Assembly (NCBI RefSeq): GCF_001650635.1
Contig: NZ_LWQU01000123.1
Coordinates: 1 to 53,644, forward strand
DNA: 53,644 bases
From: Magnetospirillum moscoviense
GTDB taxonomy: Bacteria; Pseudomonadota; Alphaproteobacteria; Rhodospirillales; Magnetospirillaceae
Direction: 5' to 3'
Under the pieces are notes generated by a model. It was not told where the DNA came from. It saw only the letters and a program-made list of their open reading frames with translations, and ran no database searches. The first letter of the stretch is position 1; every line of letters starts with the position of its first letter. Made by a program: the position numbers and the translations under genes. This document shows positions 7,741-20,586 of the stretch, in pieces.

Positions 7741-8802
7741 ATGAAAAAACTGATGAGTTCAGTTGCGATCGTTCTGCCGTTGCTGCTGTCCGCTGGCGTG
7801 GCCAACGCCCAGGAAAAGCCCAAGAGCTTCAAGCCGGTCCCGGTCACCGCCGTCAAGGCCGCCGCCGCGCCGGTCCTGGACGGGGACGCCTCGGACGCCG
7901 TGTGGAAGGCCGCCCCGGTGGTCAAGTTCGACGCCATCAAGGGCGTCAACTTCAAGGACAATCTGGGCAACACCAGCGGCACCGTCCAGGCGGCCTATGC
8001 CGGCGACATGCTGTACATGCTGGTGACCTATGACGACCCGACCTTGTCGGTTCGCCGGTCGCCTTTCGTCAAGCAGCCGGACGGCTCGTGGGTCAAGCTG
8101 AAGGACCCGGACGACAAGGGCGGCGACAACAACAAGTTCTACGAGGACAAGATGGCCGCCATCTGGAACAGCGGCGGCACGATCTTCGGTTTCAACGAGC
8201 GTTTCTCGTGCCAGGCCGCCTGCCATGCCGGCGAGCCGGGCAAGCCCTATGGCAACAAATACACCATGGAAGAAGGCGAGATGGGCGATATGTGGCATCT
8301 GAAGTATGTCCGCGGCGGCGCCATCGGCCAGATCGACGACCAATATCTCGACCATACCCGCTATGACCCCGAGAAGGCCAAGGAAGCCGGGCGCAAGTCC
8401 GACGCCAAGACCGGCGGCGGCTACGAGGACGTCAAGCTGGTCGATGGCAAGCCGGAATTCATGAGCAAGGACGCCAAGGCCGCCAACAAGGGCGGCACCT
8501 ATTGGCTGAAGGCCGAGGACAAGGTGGCCTTCGACAATTCCAAGTTCGCGGCCGGCGACGAGATCGCCTCGATCATGGTGGCCCCCTTCACCGGCGACCG
8601 CGGCGATATCGCGACCGGGGCCAAGTGGGCCAACGGCAAGTGGACGGTGGAAATCGCCCGCAAGCTGGTGACCGGCTCGAAGACCGACGTCCAGTTCGAC
8701 GACATGGCCAAGGCCTATGGGTTCGGACTGGGCTTCTTCGATAACGCCCAGGTCCGCCACGCCTTCATCCAGGAGCCGCTGCATCTGGTCTTCCAGAAAT
8801 AG
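7741..8802 (+). CDS. Periplasmic heme protein, ethylbenzene dehydrogenase gamma-like domain
   Basis: A 353-residue protein with a signal peptide (about 1-23, ending ANA-Q). The rest resembles the EB_dh/DMSO-reductase-family heme-binding domain: an opening VLDGDASDAVWKAAP, a beta-rich body, and YGNKYTMEEGEMGDMWHLK. It contains C157-Q-A-A-C161-H162, a CX3CH motif instead of the usual CX2CH, so it may carry covalent heme. The ATG at 7741 has AGGAG 9 bases upstream. No molybdopterin subunit is encoded nearby, so it probably acts as an electron carrier or acceptor for the two cytochromes ahead of it. Confidence 0.75.
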   Translation: MKKLMSSVAIVLPLLLSAGVANAQEKPKSFKPVPVTAVKAAAAPVLDGDASDAVWKAAPVVKFDAIKGVNFKDNLGNTSGTVQAAYAGDMLYMLVTYDDPTLSVRRSPFVKQPDGSWVKLKDPDDKGGDNNKFYEDKMAAIWNSGGTIFGFNERFSCQAACHAGEPGKPYGNKYTMEEGEMGDMWHLKYVRGGAIGQIDDQYLDHTRYDPEKAKEAGRKSDAKTGGGYEDVKLVDGKPEFMSKDAKAANKGGTYWLKAEDKVAFDNSKFAAGDEIASIMVAPFTGDRGDIATGAKWANGKWTVEIARKLVTGSKTDVQFDDMAKAYGFGLGFFDNAQVRHAFIQEPLHLVFQK

Positions 8803-8820
8803 CTGCTGGCATGGACGAAA

Positions 8821-8856
8821 GGGGCCGGCCGGTCACGCGGCCGGCCCCGCTTTTTT
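8821..8856 (+). terminator. Rho-independent terminator of the cytochrome operon
   Basis: Perfect 11-bp GC stem (GGGGCCGGCCG with its complement), a 6-base loop, then GC and six T. It lies 18 bases after the stop codon of the EB_dh-like gene and should end the operon efficiently. Confidence 0.9.
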
Positions 8857-8917
8857 ATGAGTTTCGTTTGTGGTGACAAGTGGTCGGTTGTGACGTCCAA
8901 TCGTCGCCACACGACAC

Positions 8918-8945
8918 TTGATCTCCGATTAAAAAAACGTATGCT
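8918..8945 (+). promoter_or_regulatory. Candidate promoter for the liu operon
   Basis: TTGATC (8918-8923), a 16-base A-rich spacer, then TATGCT (8940-8945), ending 36 bases before the liuA start. It is the only reasonable sigma-70-like pair in the short gap after the terminator. No regulator gene of the LiuR type lies beside it. Confidence 0.4.
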
Positions 8946-8981
8946 CGTTTAAATTCCGTCACGCGAGGCAGGGAGCGCCCG

Positions 8982-10151
8982 ATGTACGCCTTCAACGCCA
9001 CCATGAATTTCGACCTGGGCGAGACCGCCGACATGCTGCGCGACCAGGTCGCCGCCTTCGCGGCCGCCGAGATCGCCCCCCTGGCGGCCGAGATCGACCA
9101 AACCAACGAGTTCCCCAACCAGCTGTGGCGCAAGCTGGGCGACATGGGCCTGTTGGGCATCACGGTGGAAGAGGAATATGGCGGCACCGGCATGGGCTAT
9201 CTCGAACATGTCATCGCCATGGAGGAAATTTCTCGCGCCTCGGCCTCGGTCGGCCTGTCCTATGGGGCGCATTCCAACCTGTGCGTCAACCAGATCCGCC
9301 GCAACGGCAGCGCCGCCCAGAAGGCCAAGTACCTGCCCAAGCTGATCACCGGCGAGCATGTCGGCGCCCTGGCCATGAGCGAGCCCAATGCCGGTTCCGA
9401 CGTGGTGTCGATGAAGCTTCGGGCCGAGAAGAAGGGCGACCGCTACATCCTGAACGGCACCAAGATGTGGATCACCAACGGCCCCGACGCCGACACCCTG
9501 GTGGTCTATGCCAAGACCGACATGGCCGCCGGCCCCAAGGGCATCACCACCTTCATCATCGAGAAGGGCTTCAAGGGCTTCTCGGTGGCGCAGAAGCTGG
9601 ACAAGCTGGGCATGCGCGGCTCGAACACCGGGGAATTGGTGTTCACCGATTGCGAGGTGCCGGAAGAAAACGTGCTGGGTTTCGTCGGCAAGGGCGTCAA
9701 CGTGCTGATGAGCGGCCTGGATTACGAACGCGCCGTACTGGCCGCCGGCCCCTTGGGCATCATGCGGGCCTGCATGGATGTGGTGGTGCCCTATATCCAC
9801 GAACGCACCCAGTTCGGCCAGGCCATCGGCACCTTCCAGCTGATGCAGGGCAAGATCGCCGACATGTACACCACCATGAATGCCTGCCGCGCCTATGCCT
9901 ATGCGGTGGCCAAAGCCTGCGACCGCGCCGAGACCAGCCGCAAGGACGCCGCCGGCGTGATCCTTTACTGCGCCGAAAAGGCCACCTGGATGGCGCTGGA
10001 AGCGATCCAGACCCTGGGCGGCAACGGTTACATCAATGAATTCCCGGCCGGGCGCCTGCTGCGCGACGCCAAGCTTTACGAGATCGGCGCCGGCACCTCG
10101 GAAATCCGCCGTATGCTGATCGGTCGCGAACTGTTCGAAGAGACCAAATAG
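8982..10151 (+). CDS. liuA: Isovaleryl-CoA dehydrogenase
   Basis: Flavoenzyme of 389 residues oxidising isovaleryl-CoA to 3-methylcrotonyl-CoA in leucine breakdown and passing electrons to ETF. The FAD-binding signatures [12 protein letters not shown] and [33 protein letters not shown] are present. The catalytic base expected for isovaleryl-CoA dehydrogenases is E249 in [14 protein letters not shown], whereas most acyl-CoA dehydrogenases carry it nearer the C terminus. This and the neighbouring carboxylase genes support the specific assignment. It is the first gene of the operon; mccB follows 2 bases after its stop. Confidence 0.95.
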   Translation: MYAFNATMNFDLGETADMLRDQVAAFAAAEIAPLAAEIDQTNEFPNQLWRKLGDMGLLGITVEEEYGGTGMGYLEHVIAMEEISRASASVGLSYGAHSNLCVNQIRRNGSAAQKAKYLPKLITGEHVGALAMSEPNAGSDVVSMKLRAEKKGDRYILNGTKMWITNGPDADTLVVYAKTDMAAGPKGITTFIIEKGFKGFSVAQKLDKLGMRGSNTGELVFTDCEVPEENVLGFVGKGVNVLMSGLDYERAVLAAGPLGIMRACMDVVVPYIHERTQFGQAIGTFQLMQGKIADMYTTMNACRAYAYAVAKACDRAETSRKDAAGVILYCAEKATWMALEAIQTLGGNGYINEFPAGRLLRDAKLYEIGAGTSEIRRMLIGRELFEETK

Positions 10152-10153
10152 CC

Positions 10154-11761
<1,608 letters not shown>

Positions 11762-11765
11762 GACC

Positions 11766-12548
11766 ATGAGCGCGCTGATCATCGACACCAAGACCTGTGT
11801 CCGCTTCATCACCCTGAACCGGCCCGAGCGCCACAATGCGTTCGACGACGGTCTGATCGCCGAACTGACCCAGGCCTTCCTGGCCGCGTCCGCCGATGAT
11901 GGCGTGCGGGTGGTGGTGCTGGATTCGGTCGGCAAAAGCTTTTCCGCCGGGGCCGACCTCGAATGGATGAAGCGGATGGCCGGCTATGACCGCGCCCGCA
12001 ACCTGGAAGACGCCAAGGCGCTGGCCCGGCTGATGCAGGTGATCGACCAATGCCCGAAGCCGACCATCGCGGTGGTGCAAGGTGCCGCCTATGGCGGCGG
12101 AGTCGGGCTGGCCGCGACATGCGACATGGTGGTCGCCGCCGACCATGCCCTGTTCTGCCTGTCCGAGGTCAAGCTGGGCATCATTCCGGCGGTGATCAGC
12201 CCCTATGTGGTGCGCGCCATCGGGGCGCGGGCGTCCCGGCGCTATTTCCAGACCGCCGAGACCTTCGCGGCGACCAAGGCGGCCGAGCTGGGGCTGGTGT
12301 CGGAAGTGGCTTCGCCCGAGCAGTTGATTGCCGTCCGCGATCGCTGGATCGCGGCCTTGCTGGTCAACGGGCCGGCGGCCATGGCGGCGGCCAAGGATCT
12401 GGCGGTGCAGGCGGCCGAGCGAACGCTCGATGATTCCTTGCGGGTGTGGACCGCCGAACGCATCGCCGATCTTCGCGCTTCCGACGAAGGCAAGGAAGGC
12501 GTCACCGCCTTCCTGGAACGGCGCAAACCATCGTGGATCGGGGGCTGA
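11766..12548 (+). CDS. liuC: Methylglutaconyl-CoA hydratase (enoyl-CoA hydratase family)
   Basis: A 260-residue crotonase-fold enzyme that hydrates 3-methylglutaconyl-CoA to HMG-CoA. The oxyanion-hole segments SFSAGADLEWMKRM and VQGAAYGGGVGLAATCDMVVA are intact, and the SEVKLGIIPAVISPYV stretch is typical. The specific substrate is inferred from its place between the two carboxylase subunits. The gene lies 4 bases after liuB and 4 bases before liuD. Confidence 0.9.
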   Translation: MSALIIDTKTCVRFITLNRPERHNAFDDGLIAELTQAFLAASADDGVRVVVLDSVGKSFSAGADLEWMKRMAGYDRARNLEDAKALARLMQVIDQCPKPTIAVVQGAAYGGGVGLAATCDMVVAADHALFCLSEVKLGIIPAVISPYVVRAIGARASRRYFQTAETFAATKAAELGLVSEVASPEQLIAVRDRWIAALLVNGPAAMAAAKDLAVQAAERTLDDSLRVWTAERIADLRASDEGKEGVTAFLERRKPSWIGG

Positions 12549-12552
12549 TCCG

Positions 12553-14556
<2,004 letters not shown>

Positions 14557-14570
14557 TGAGGCGCTCTCCC

Positions 14571-14653
14571 GTCATTCCCGCGAATGCGGGAATCCAGGAA
14601 CCGGGGACGCGGCGGCGGTACACCCCCTGGGTCCCCGCCTGCGCGGGGACGAC
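14571..14653. repeat. REP/BIME-like double palindrome between liuD and liuE
   Basis: Two GC-rich palindromes lie in the 115-base gap between liuD and liuE. The first is ATTCCCGCGAATGCGGGAAT (14574-14593). The second is GTCCCCGC with GCGGGGAC around CTGC (14631-14650). Such gtcattcccgcg/gcggggac pairs are a widespread class of intergenic repeat in alphaproteobacteria. It may protect or attenuate the operon transcript at this point. Confidence 0.75.
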
Positions 14654-14671
14654 GACAGAGGGGAGTTGGCG

Positions 14672-15583
14672 ATGACCTTGCCCCGCGCCGTCAGGATCGT
14701 CGAGGTCGGCCCGCGCGACGGACTGCAGAACGAGGCGCAGCCGGTGCCGGTCGCCGTCAAGGTCGAGCTGATCGAGCGGCTGGCCGCCGCAGGCTTGACA
14801 GCCATCGAGGCCGGCAGCTTCGTGTCGCCCAAATGGGTGCCGCAGATGGCGTCGTCGGCCGAGGTGATGGCCGCCATCACCCGCTGTCCGGGTGTCAGCT
14901 ATCCGGTTCTGGTGCCCAACCTGCAAGGGCTTGAGCAGGCGCTGGCGGCCGGCGCCGCCGACATCGCGGTGTTCGCCGCCGCCTCGGAAAGCTTCTCGAA
15001 GAAGAACATCAATTGCACCATCGCCGAAAGCCTGGATCGCTTCGCCCCGGTGATCGACAAGGCGCTGGCGGCGGGGCTGGTGGTTCGCGGCTATGTCAGT
15101 TGCGTGCTGGGCTGTCCCTATGAAGGCGACATCGCCGCCGAAGCGGTGGCCGATGTCGCCCGCCGCCTGCTGGATATGGGCTGCGCCGAAATTTCCTTGG
15201 GCGACACTATCGGCACCGGCACGCCGGGCAAGGCCCAGGCCCTGATCGAGACGGTCGCCGCCCGGGTGCCGGTCGAGCGCCTGGCGGCCCACTTCCACGA
15301 CACCTACGGCCAGGCGCTGGCCAACATCTTCGCGGTGATGGAAAAGGGGGTGGCGGCGGTCGATTCCTCGGTCGCCGGCCTGGGCGGCTGCCCCTATGCC
15401 AAGGGCGCCTCCGGCAATGTCGCCACCGAGGACGTGGTCTACATGCTGAACGGCCTGGGGATCACCACCGGCATCGATCTGGACAAGCTGGTCCAGGCCG
15501 GCGATTTCATTTGCCGCGAGTTGGGTCGTACCACCGAATCGAAGTTCGCCAGGGCCAAGGGCTGCGCGATGATTTCAGGTTGA
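14672..15583 (+). CDS. liuE: Hydroxymethylglutaryl-CoA lyase
   Basis: A 303-residue TIM-barrel lyase that splits HMG-CoA into acetyl-CoA and acetoacetate, the last step of leucine catabolism. It has the N-terminal [12 protein letters not shown] metal/substrate motif, the [12 protein letters not shown] metal-binding histidines, and the signature [24 protein letters not shown] with the catalytic cysteine. The ATG at 14672 has a GGGGAG site 6 bases upstream and is preferred over a TTG two codons earlier. It is separated from liuD by a repeat, unlike the rest of the operon. Confidence 0.94.
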   Translation: MTLPRAVRIVEVGPRDGLQNEAQPVPVAVKVELIERLAAAGLTAIEAGSFVSPKWVPQMASSAEVMAAITRCPGVSYPVLVPNLQGLEQALAAGAADIAVFAAASESFSKKNINCTIAESLDRFAPVIDKALAAGLVVRGYVSCVLGCPYEGDIAAEAVADVARRLLDMGCAEISLGDTIGTGTPGKAQALIETVAARVPVERLAAHFHDTYGQALANIFAVMEKGVAAVDSSVAGLGGCPYAKGASGNVATEDVVYMLNGLGITTGIDLDKLVQAGDFICRELGRTTESKFARAKGCAMISG

Positions 15584-15775
15584 AATCCTCGCGCCCCAGC
15601 GGCCATTGCGGCCGCGGCCAAGCATGCCGGAGGCATGCGCTAAGGCAGAGGGGCAGAAAAGAATGAGACCAAGATGATTTCATCTTGGTCCAAGGATCCC
15701 CGGCCGTCCGTCGGTTCAGGGCGTCCGGGTCGACCCCTCCACAGGGGGGAGGTTGTCTCCCATGAACCACACCTC
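15584..15775. other. Intergenic stretch with palindromes, no gene seen
   Basis: Between the converging liuE and prs genes. It holds GCATGCC-GGA-GGCATGC and a strong 11-bp palindrome at 15667-15690 (GACCAAGATGA, two bases, then its complement). The second could end liuE transcription, although no T run follows. The remainder is GC-rich and has no convincing reading frame. Confidence 0.45.
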
Positions 15776-15805
15776 GAAAGGGCCGGGCGGTTTTCCGCCC
15801 GGCCC
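15776..15805 (-). terminator. Terminator of the hldD-prs operon
   Basis: Perfect 11-bp stem (GGGCCGGGCGG with its complement) around TTTT, followed on the minus strand by CTTTCG. It sits just past the prs stop codon. The T run is short, so efficiency is uncertain. Confidence 0.7.
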
Positions 15806-15809
15806 TCTT

Positions 15810-16732
<923 letters not shown>

Positions 16733-16736
<4 letters not shown>

Positions 16737-17854
16737 CGAGCTGGCACCTTGGGTGAGCGCGGGGCGTTGGGCTTTGGCGAAGAAGCTTTCTTCACCGTCT
16801 TGTTCTTGGAGGGACTGGCCTTGACCCCCTTGGCAGGCGTCGATTTCACCGTTTTGACCGGAGAAACCTTGGCAGGCGGTTTGGTCGCCGCCTTCACCTG
16901 ACCCGGGGCCGTTCCCGCCACAATTTTCTGCTCGCTTGAATTGGCCCTTCCTATATCAGCCGGTCTCATTTCTGTAAACGGGCTTGGGGCCGGTGGCGGA
17001 GTCTCGGCGGGCCGGGCCTCGGTTTCCGGGGCGGCCATGCCGGCCCTTTCGGCGGCGCGGACCACCTGGATGATGCCGGCGGCGCCGCCTTCGGCGACGT
17101 CGCGGGCCAGCCCGCCCCACGGTCCTTTCAGGCGCCCCTTCGGCACCTCACCCTCCTGGTCGATCAAGGCCATCTGGCCGCCATCGACGGCGCGCTTGAC
17201 CTGCCAGGCCACCGACAGCAGGTCGTCGCCGCTTTTGGCCGGGCCCACCGAGACCAGGCCGCGCACCACATAGGCGCCGCCCGCCGGCACCACGTCGAAG
17301 CCGGCCGAATCCAGGGCCTGGCGCAGCGCTTGCGGCAATGCCTTGTCGCCATCGCCGGGCAGGCCGGCGATGGGCTCGACGCGAATCTTGGGCCGGGTCG
17401 CTTCGGCCACCGGGGCGTCGCGGCGCGGCAGGGCGTCGGGGTCGGTCAGGCGGGCCGCGAGGATTCCGGTCGCCTCGGCGGCGACAGCCTTCAGACGCCG
17501 GGGATCGGGACTTTGCCAGACCGCGCGCGGGATCGGCTGGGTGAAGGCGGTGACGACCGTGCCGTCGGCGGCAGCCAATGACCAGTCCAGTCCGTTGTCG
17601 ATCACTTCGGCGGTCAGGACGTGGCCGAAGGCGGCGTTGGTACTGATGGTCGCCGGGATTTCCTTGAGTTCCAGCGCCTTGACCATTTCCTCGGCCAGGT
17701 CGGGGAAGGCCAGGACCGGCCGGATGGTCAGGCCGCGCCCCATCTTCGGCCGCGCCAGCGACGGCGGCGGCCCTTCATGGCGGAACGGTTGGGGAATGTC
17801 GCCACAGGCGGCGACCATCGCCGTCAGCACCAGAAGGGCCCAGCGCAGTCGCAT
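16733..17854 (-). CDS. Putative lipoprotein with a Lys/Pro/Ala-rich tail
   Basis: A 373-residue protein with a signal peptide and lipobox (VAAC; acylated cysteine at 17), so it is probably anchored to a membrane facing the periplasm. Residues 40-270 look like a folded domain with a repeated alpha/beta pattern (for example [30 protein letters not shown]). The last ~80 residues are low-complexity and basic ([19 protein letters not shown]...). I do not recognise the family. It lies in the hldD-lgt-prs operon, next to the lipoprotein maturation gene lgt, and overlaps prs by 4 bases. Confidence 0.75.
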
Positions 17855-17857
17855 GGT

Positions 17858-17935
17858 TCAGCCCACCATCAGGCCGACGCAGGTGGTCAGGGTGGCGATG
17901 GCCAGGAACGCCAGCAGCATCATCAGGTGGGGCAT
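17858..17935 (-). CDS. Possible 25-residue membrane peptide
   Basis: ATG at 17935-17933 overlaps the pgeF stop codon as TGATG. The reading frame is MPHLMMLLAFLAIATLTTCVGLMVG, and it ends 3 bases before the lipoprotein gene starts. The whole peptide is one hydrophobic segment long enough to span a membrane. The exact fit between two genes, with translational coupling, suggests real expression. There is no family assignment, and chance cannot be excluded at this length. Confidence 0.5.
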   Translation of the reverse strand: MPHLMMLLAFLAIATLTTCVGLMVG

Positions 17936-18702
17936 CAGCGCTCCAGCACGATCACCGACAATTGTCGGCCATAATCGGGTTCGCCTGCCAGGGTGGTGCG
18001 GCGATAGCTGAAGAAGCGGGCCTTGTCGCGCAGGGTGTCGGCCGGAAGGCGGGTGACGTCTTGCACTCCCAGCCGGGCCAGCTTGCGCGACACATAGCCC
18101 GGCAGGTCGAACAGGAAGTGTCCGGCCTTCGGAGACGGCGCGAAGAAATCGGCATTGTCGGCGGACTCGGCCAGGAAGGCGGCGGGAAAGTCAGGCCCGA
18201 CCTCGTAAGAGCGCTGGCCGATGCAGGGGCCAATGGCGGCGACGACGTTCTTGGCCTTGGCGCCCTGCTCGGCCATGCGGGCCAGGGTGTTGTCGAGAAT
18301 TCCGGCCAGCGCGCCTTTCCAGCCGGCGTGGGCGGCGCCGATCACCCCCCCTTTGCGGTCGGCGAACAGCACCGGCGCGCAATCAGCGGTCAGGATGCCC
18401 AGCGCCAGGCCGGGCCGGGTGGTGACCATGCCGTCGGCGACCGGGCGGGAATCGGAGGCGAACGGGGCATCGACCAGGATGGACTCGGCGGTGTGGGCCT
18501 GGTGCACGGTGACCAGGGCCTTGTCGGGCAGATTAAGCATGGCCATGGCGCGCGACCGGTTTTCCGCCACCGCCGAGGGCTCGTCGTTCGAGCCGGGACC
18601 GCAATTCAGCGAGGCGTAGATGCCGGTCGACACCCCGCCTTCACGGGTGAAGAAGGCGTGACGAATGCGCATGATCTCGTTTAAGGCGGACAGCGTGATC
18701 AT
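17935..18702 (-). CDS. pgeF: Peptidoglycan editing factor / purine nucleoside phosphorylase family (YfiH)
   Basis: A 255-residue protein of the YfiH/DUF152 family. Members have purine nucleoside phosphorylase or adenosine deaminase activity and remove mis-incorporated L-Ser from muropeptides. The conserved histidine/cysteine metal site is present: VHQAHTAE, LTADCAPVLFAD and GAAHAGWKGALAGI, with the later IGPCIGQRSYEVG motif. It is 11 bases downstream of midA and ends in a TGATG overlap with the 25-codon ORF. Confidence 0.9.
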   Translation of the reverse strand: MITLSALNEIMRIRHAFFTREGGVSTGIYASLNCGPGSNDEPSAVAENRSRAMAMLNLPDKALVTVHQAHTAESILVDAPFASDSRPVADGMVTTRPGLALGILTADCAPVLFADRKGGVIGAAHAGWKGALAGILDNTLARMAEQGAKAKNVVAAIGPCIGQRSYEVGPDFPAAFLAESADNADFFAPSPKAGHFLFDLPGYVSRKLARLGVQDVTRLPADTLRDKARFFSYRRTTLAGEPDYGRQLSVIVLER

Positions 18703-18713
18703 CCAGCTTCCTT

Positions 18714-19781
18714 TCAGCCGACGAATCCCGGCGGCGCCGGCAATGCCGGATGGGCCAGGGCCAGGACCTTGAACAGGGTGCCCATTTCATCGGAATCGAT
18801 CAAGCGGCGCAACTGGCCGGCAATGTCGGCGCTGACCTTGGGGCCGCCGGCCTGGGCCAACAGGGCGGCCCGGGTCTCGATGCCCAGGCGCTTCAGGAAC
18901 TCACCCTGGGTCACCGTGCCCCAGGCCCGGGCCGGCATGGCCGCCTGGGCCAGTGCCTCGAAATCGACATGGGCGGTCAGGTCGGCGCTGCCGGGGGCTT
19001 CCAGCACCGGGTGGAAGCGATGGCGGCTGACCGCCTGCAAGGTCTCGCCCAGAGCCGAACGCGGATGGCCGTAATCGATGACCAGGGCCAGGCCGGGCTG
19101 GCGGGCGATGCGGGCGCCGATGGCGGCGGCCAGGGTGCGGCCGGCCGGGCAGGTCTCGGCGATGGCGCCGTCGGGGGCATCGTCCAAAAGCGCGTCGGGC
19201 AGGTCGGGGCGGGAGTGGGGGCCGGCGGTGAAGGCGAAGCCGGGGGCTTCCAGGTTCACCATCCGCTCGTGCCAGCGGCCTTGGTGGTGGACATGCTGGC
19301 GGATCGGCAGGGCGTCGAACAATTCGTTGGCCACCAGCACCATCGGCCCATCGGGCAGGTCGTCGAAGCGTTCGGCCCAATGGATGTCGTGGCCGACCAG
19401 GGTCTGGGCCTGGCGGGCGGCCAGGCGCGGGCTGGCTTCCACCAGCCAGATCTCGAGGGCGGCGCGGCAGGCGCCCACGTTGGCGATGGTGCGCAGCATG
19501 TCGCTCATCAAGGTGCCGCGGCCCGGCCCTAATTCGACGAAGACCAGGCGCTCGGGGCTGCCCAGCATCTGCCAGGCGACGATGGCCCACAGGCCGATCA
19601 TCTCGCCGAACATCTGGCTGATTTCCGGCGCGGTGGTGAAGTCGCCCTGCGCTCCGAACGGCTCGCGGCTGGTGTAATAGCCCAGTTCGGGATGGAACAG
19701 CGCCTCGGCCATGAAGTCGGCGACGGCTACCGGCCCGCCCAGGCGGATACGCTCGGCCAGCAGGGCGGTCAGCGAGGCCAT
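18714..19781 (-). CDS. MidA/NDUFAF7-family SAM-dependent methyltransferase
   Basis: A 355-residue class I methyltransferase. The N-terminal part has GGPVAVADFMAEALFHPELGYY and FTTAPEISQMFGEMIG, and the SAM-binding motif is VFVELGPGRGTLMSDMLR. This is the family of mitochondrial NDUFAF7, which methylates an arginine of complex I; bacterial members are usually of unknown target. It starts 1 base after the lgt stop codon, so it is part of the same operon. Family assignment is firm; the substrate is not known. Confidence 0.88.
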   Translation of the reverse strand: MASLTALLAERIRLGGPVAVADFMAEALFHPELGYYTSREPFGAQGDFTTAPEISQMFGEMIGLWAIVAWQMLGSPERLVFVELGPGRGTLMSDMLRTIANVGACRAALEIWLVEASPRLAARQAQTLVGHDIHWAERFDDLPDGPMVLVANELFDALPIRQHVHHQGRWHERMVNLEAPGFAFTAGPHSRPDLPDALLDDAPDGAIAETCPAGRTLAAAIGARIARQPGLALVIDYGHPRSALGETLQAVSRHRFHPVLEAPGSADLTAHVDFEALAQAAMPARAWGTVTQGEFLKRLGIETRAALLAQAGGPKVSADIAGQLRRLIDSDEMGTLFKVLALAHPALPAPPGFVG

Positions 19782-19782
19782 G

Positions 19783-20586
19783 TCAGACGCGTGGACGGCG
19801 CTTGCCGGCCCACCAGATCACCAGGCCGCCGGCGGCGAACAGCGGCACCGACAGCAACTGGCCCATGGTGGCGCCGCCGACCAGGAAACCCAGATGGGCG
19901 TCGGGCTGGCGGAACAGTTCGCCGATGACCCGGGCGATGCCATAGCCGATCAGGAAGGTGCCGGCGATGGTGCCCTTGCGGTTGCGGATGGCCGGCACCC
20001 GCCACATCAGGGCCAGCACCACCACCAGGGCCAGGCCTTCCAGGCCGGCCTGGTACAATTGGCTGGGATGACGCGGCTCGGGGCCGCCGGCCGGGAACAC
20101 CATGGCCCACGGCACGTCGGGGGCGACGCGGCCGAACAGCTCGCCATTGATGAAATTGGCGATGCGGCCGAAGAACAGGCCGATCGGCACCGCGCAACAG
20201 ACGGCGTCGCCGACGGCGAACAGGTCCAGTTTGCGCCGATGGGAAAACAAGATGATGGCCAGGATCACCCCCAGGGCACCGCCGTGGAAGGCCATGCCGC
20301 CATGCCAGACCATGAAGATCTCGGCCGGGTGGGCCAGATAGTAAAGCGGCTTGTAGAAAGCCACATAGCCCAGCCGGCCGCCCAGCACCACGCCCAGTGT
20401 CGCCCACACCAGGAAGTCATCGACGTCGGTGTCGCGCATGGCGTGTGGCGGCCGCGCGCACAGGAACTTGACGTAATGCCAGCCCAGCATCAGCCCGGCG
20501 ATATAGGCCAGGGCGTACCAGCGGATGGCGATCGGGCCGAATTCGATGGCGATCGGGTCGATGGCCGGGAAGGCGATGGCGAACAT
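19783..20586 (-). CDS. lgt: Prolipoprotein diacylglyceryl transferase
   Basis: A 267-residue polytopic membrane enzyme that adds diacylglycerol to the lipobox cysteine, the first step of lipoprotein maturation. The signature GLFFGRIANFINGELFGR (phosphatidylglycerol-binding arginine) and the HGGMAFHGG histidine motif are intact, with about seven hydrophobic segments. The frame stays open much further upstream, but the ATG at 20586 overlaps the hldD stop as TGATG and begins the normal Lgt N-terminus. The operon's own lipoprotein would be one of its substrates. Confidence 0.94.
   Translation of the reverse strand: MFAIAFPAIDPIAIEFGPIAIRWYALAYIAGLMLGWHYVKFLCARPPHAMRDTDVDDFLVWATLGVVLGGRLGYVAFYKPLYYLAHPAEIFMVWHGGMAFHGGALGVILAIILFSHRRKLDLFAVGDAVCCAVPIGLFFGRIANFINGELFGRVAPDVPWAMVFPAGGPEPRHPSQLYQAGLEGLALVVVLALMWRVPAIRNRKGTIAGTFLIGYGIARVIGELFRQPDAHLGFLVGGATMGQLLSVPLFAAGGLVIWWAGKRRPRV

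Noticed and set aside
14571-14653. CRISPR-like array
   Set aside because: There are only two different palindromes, with no regularly spaced direct repeats.
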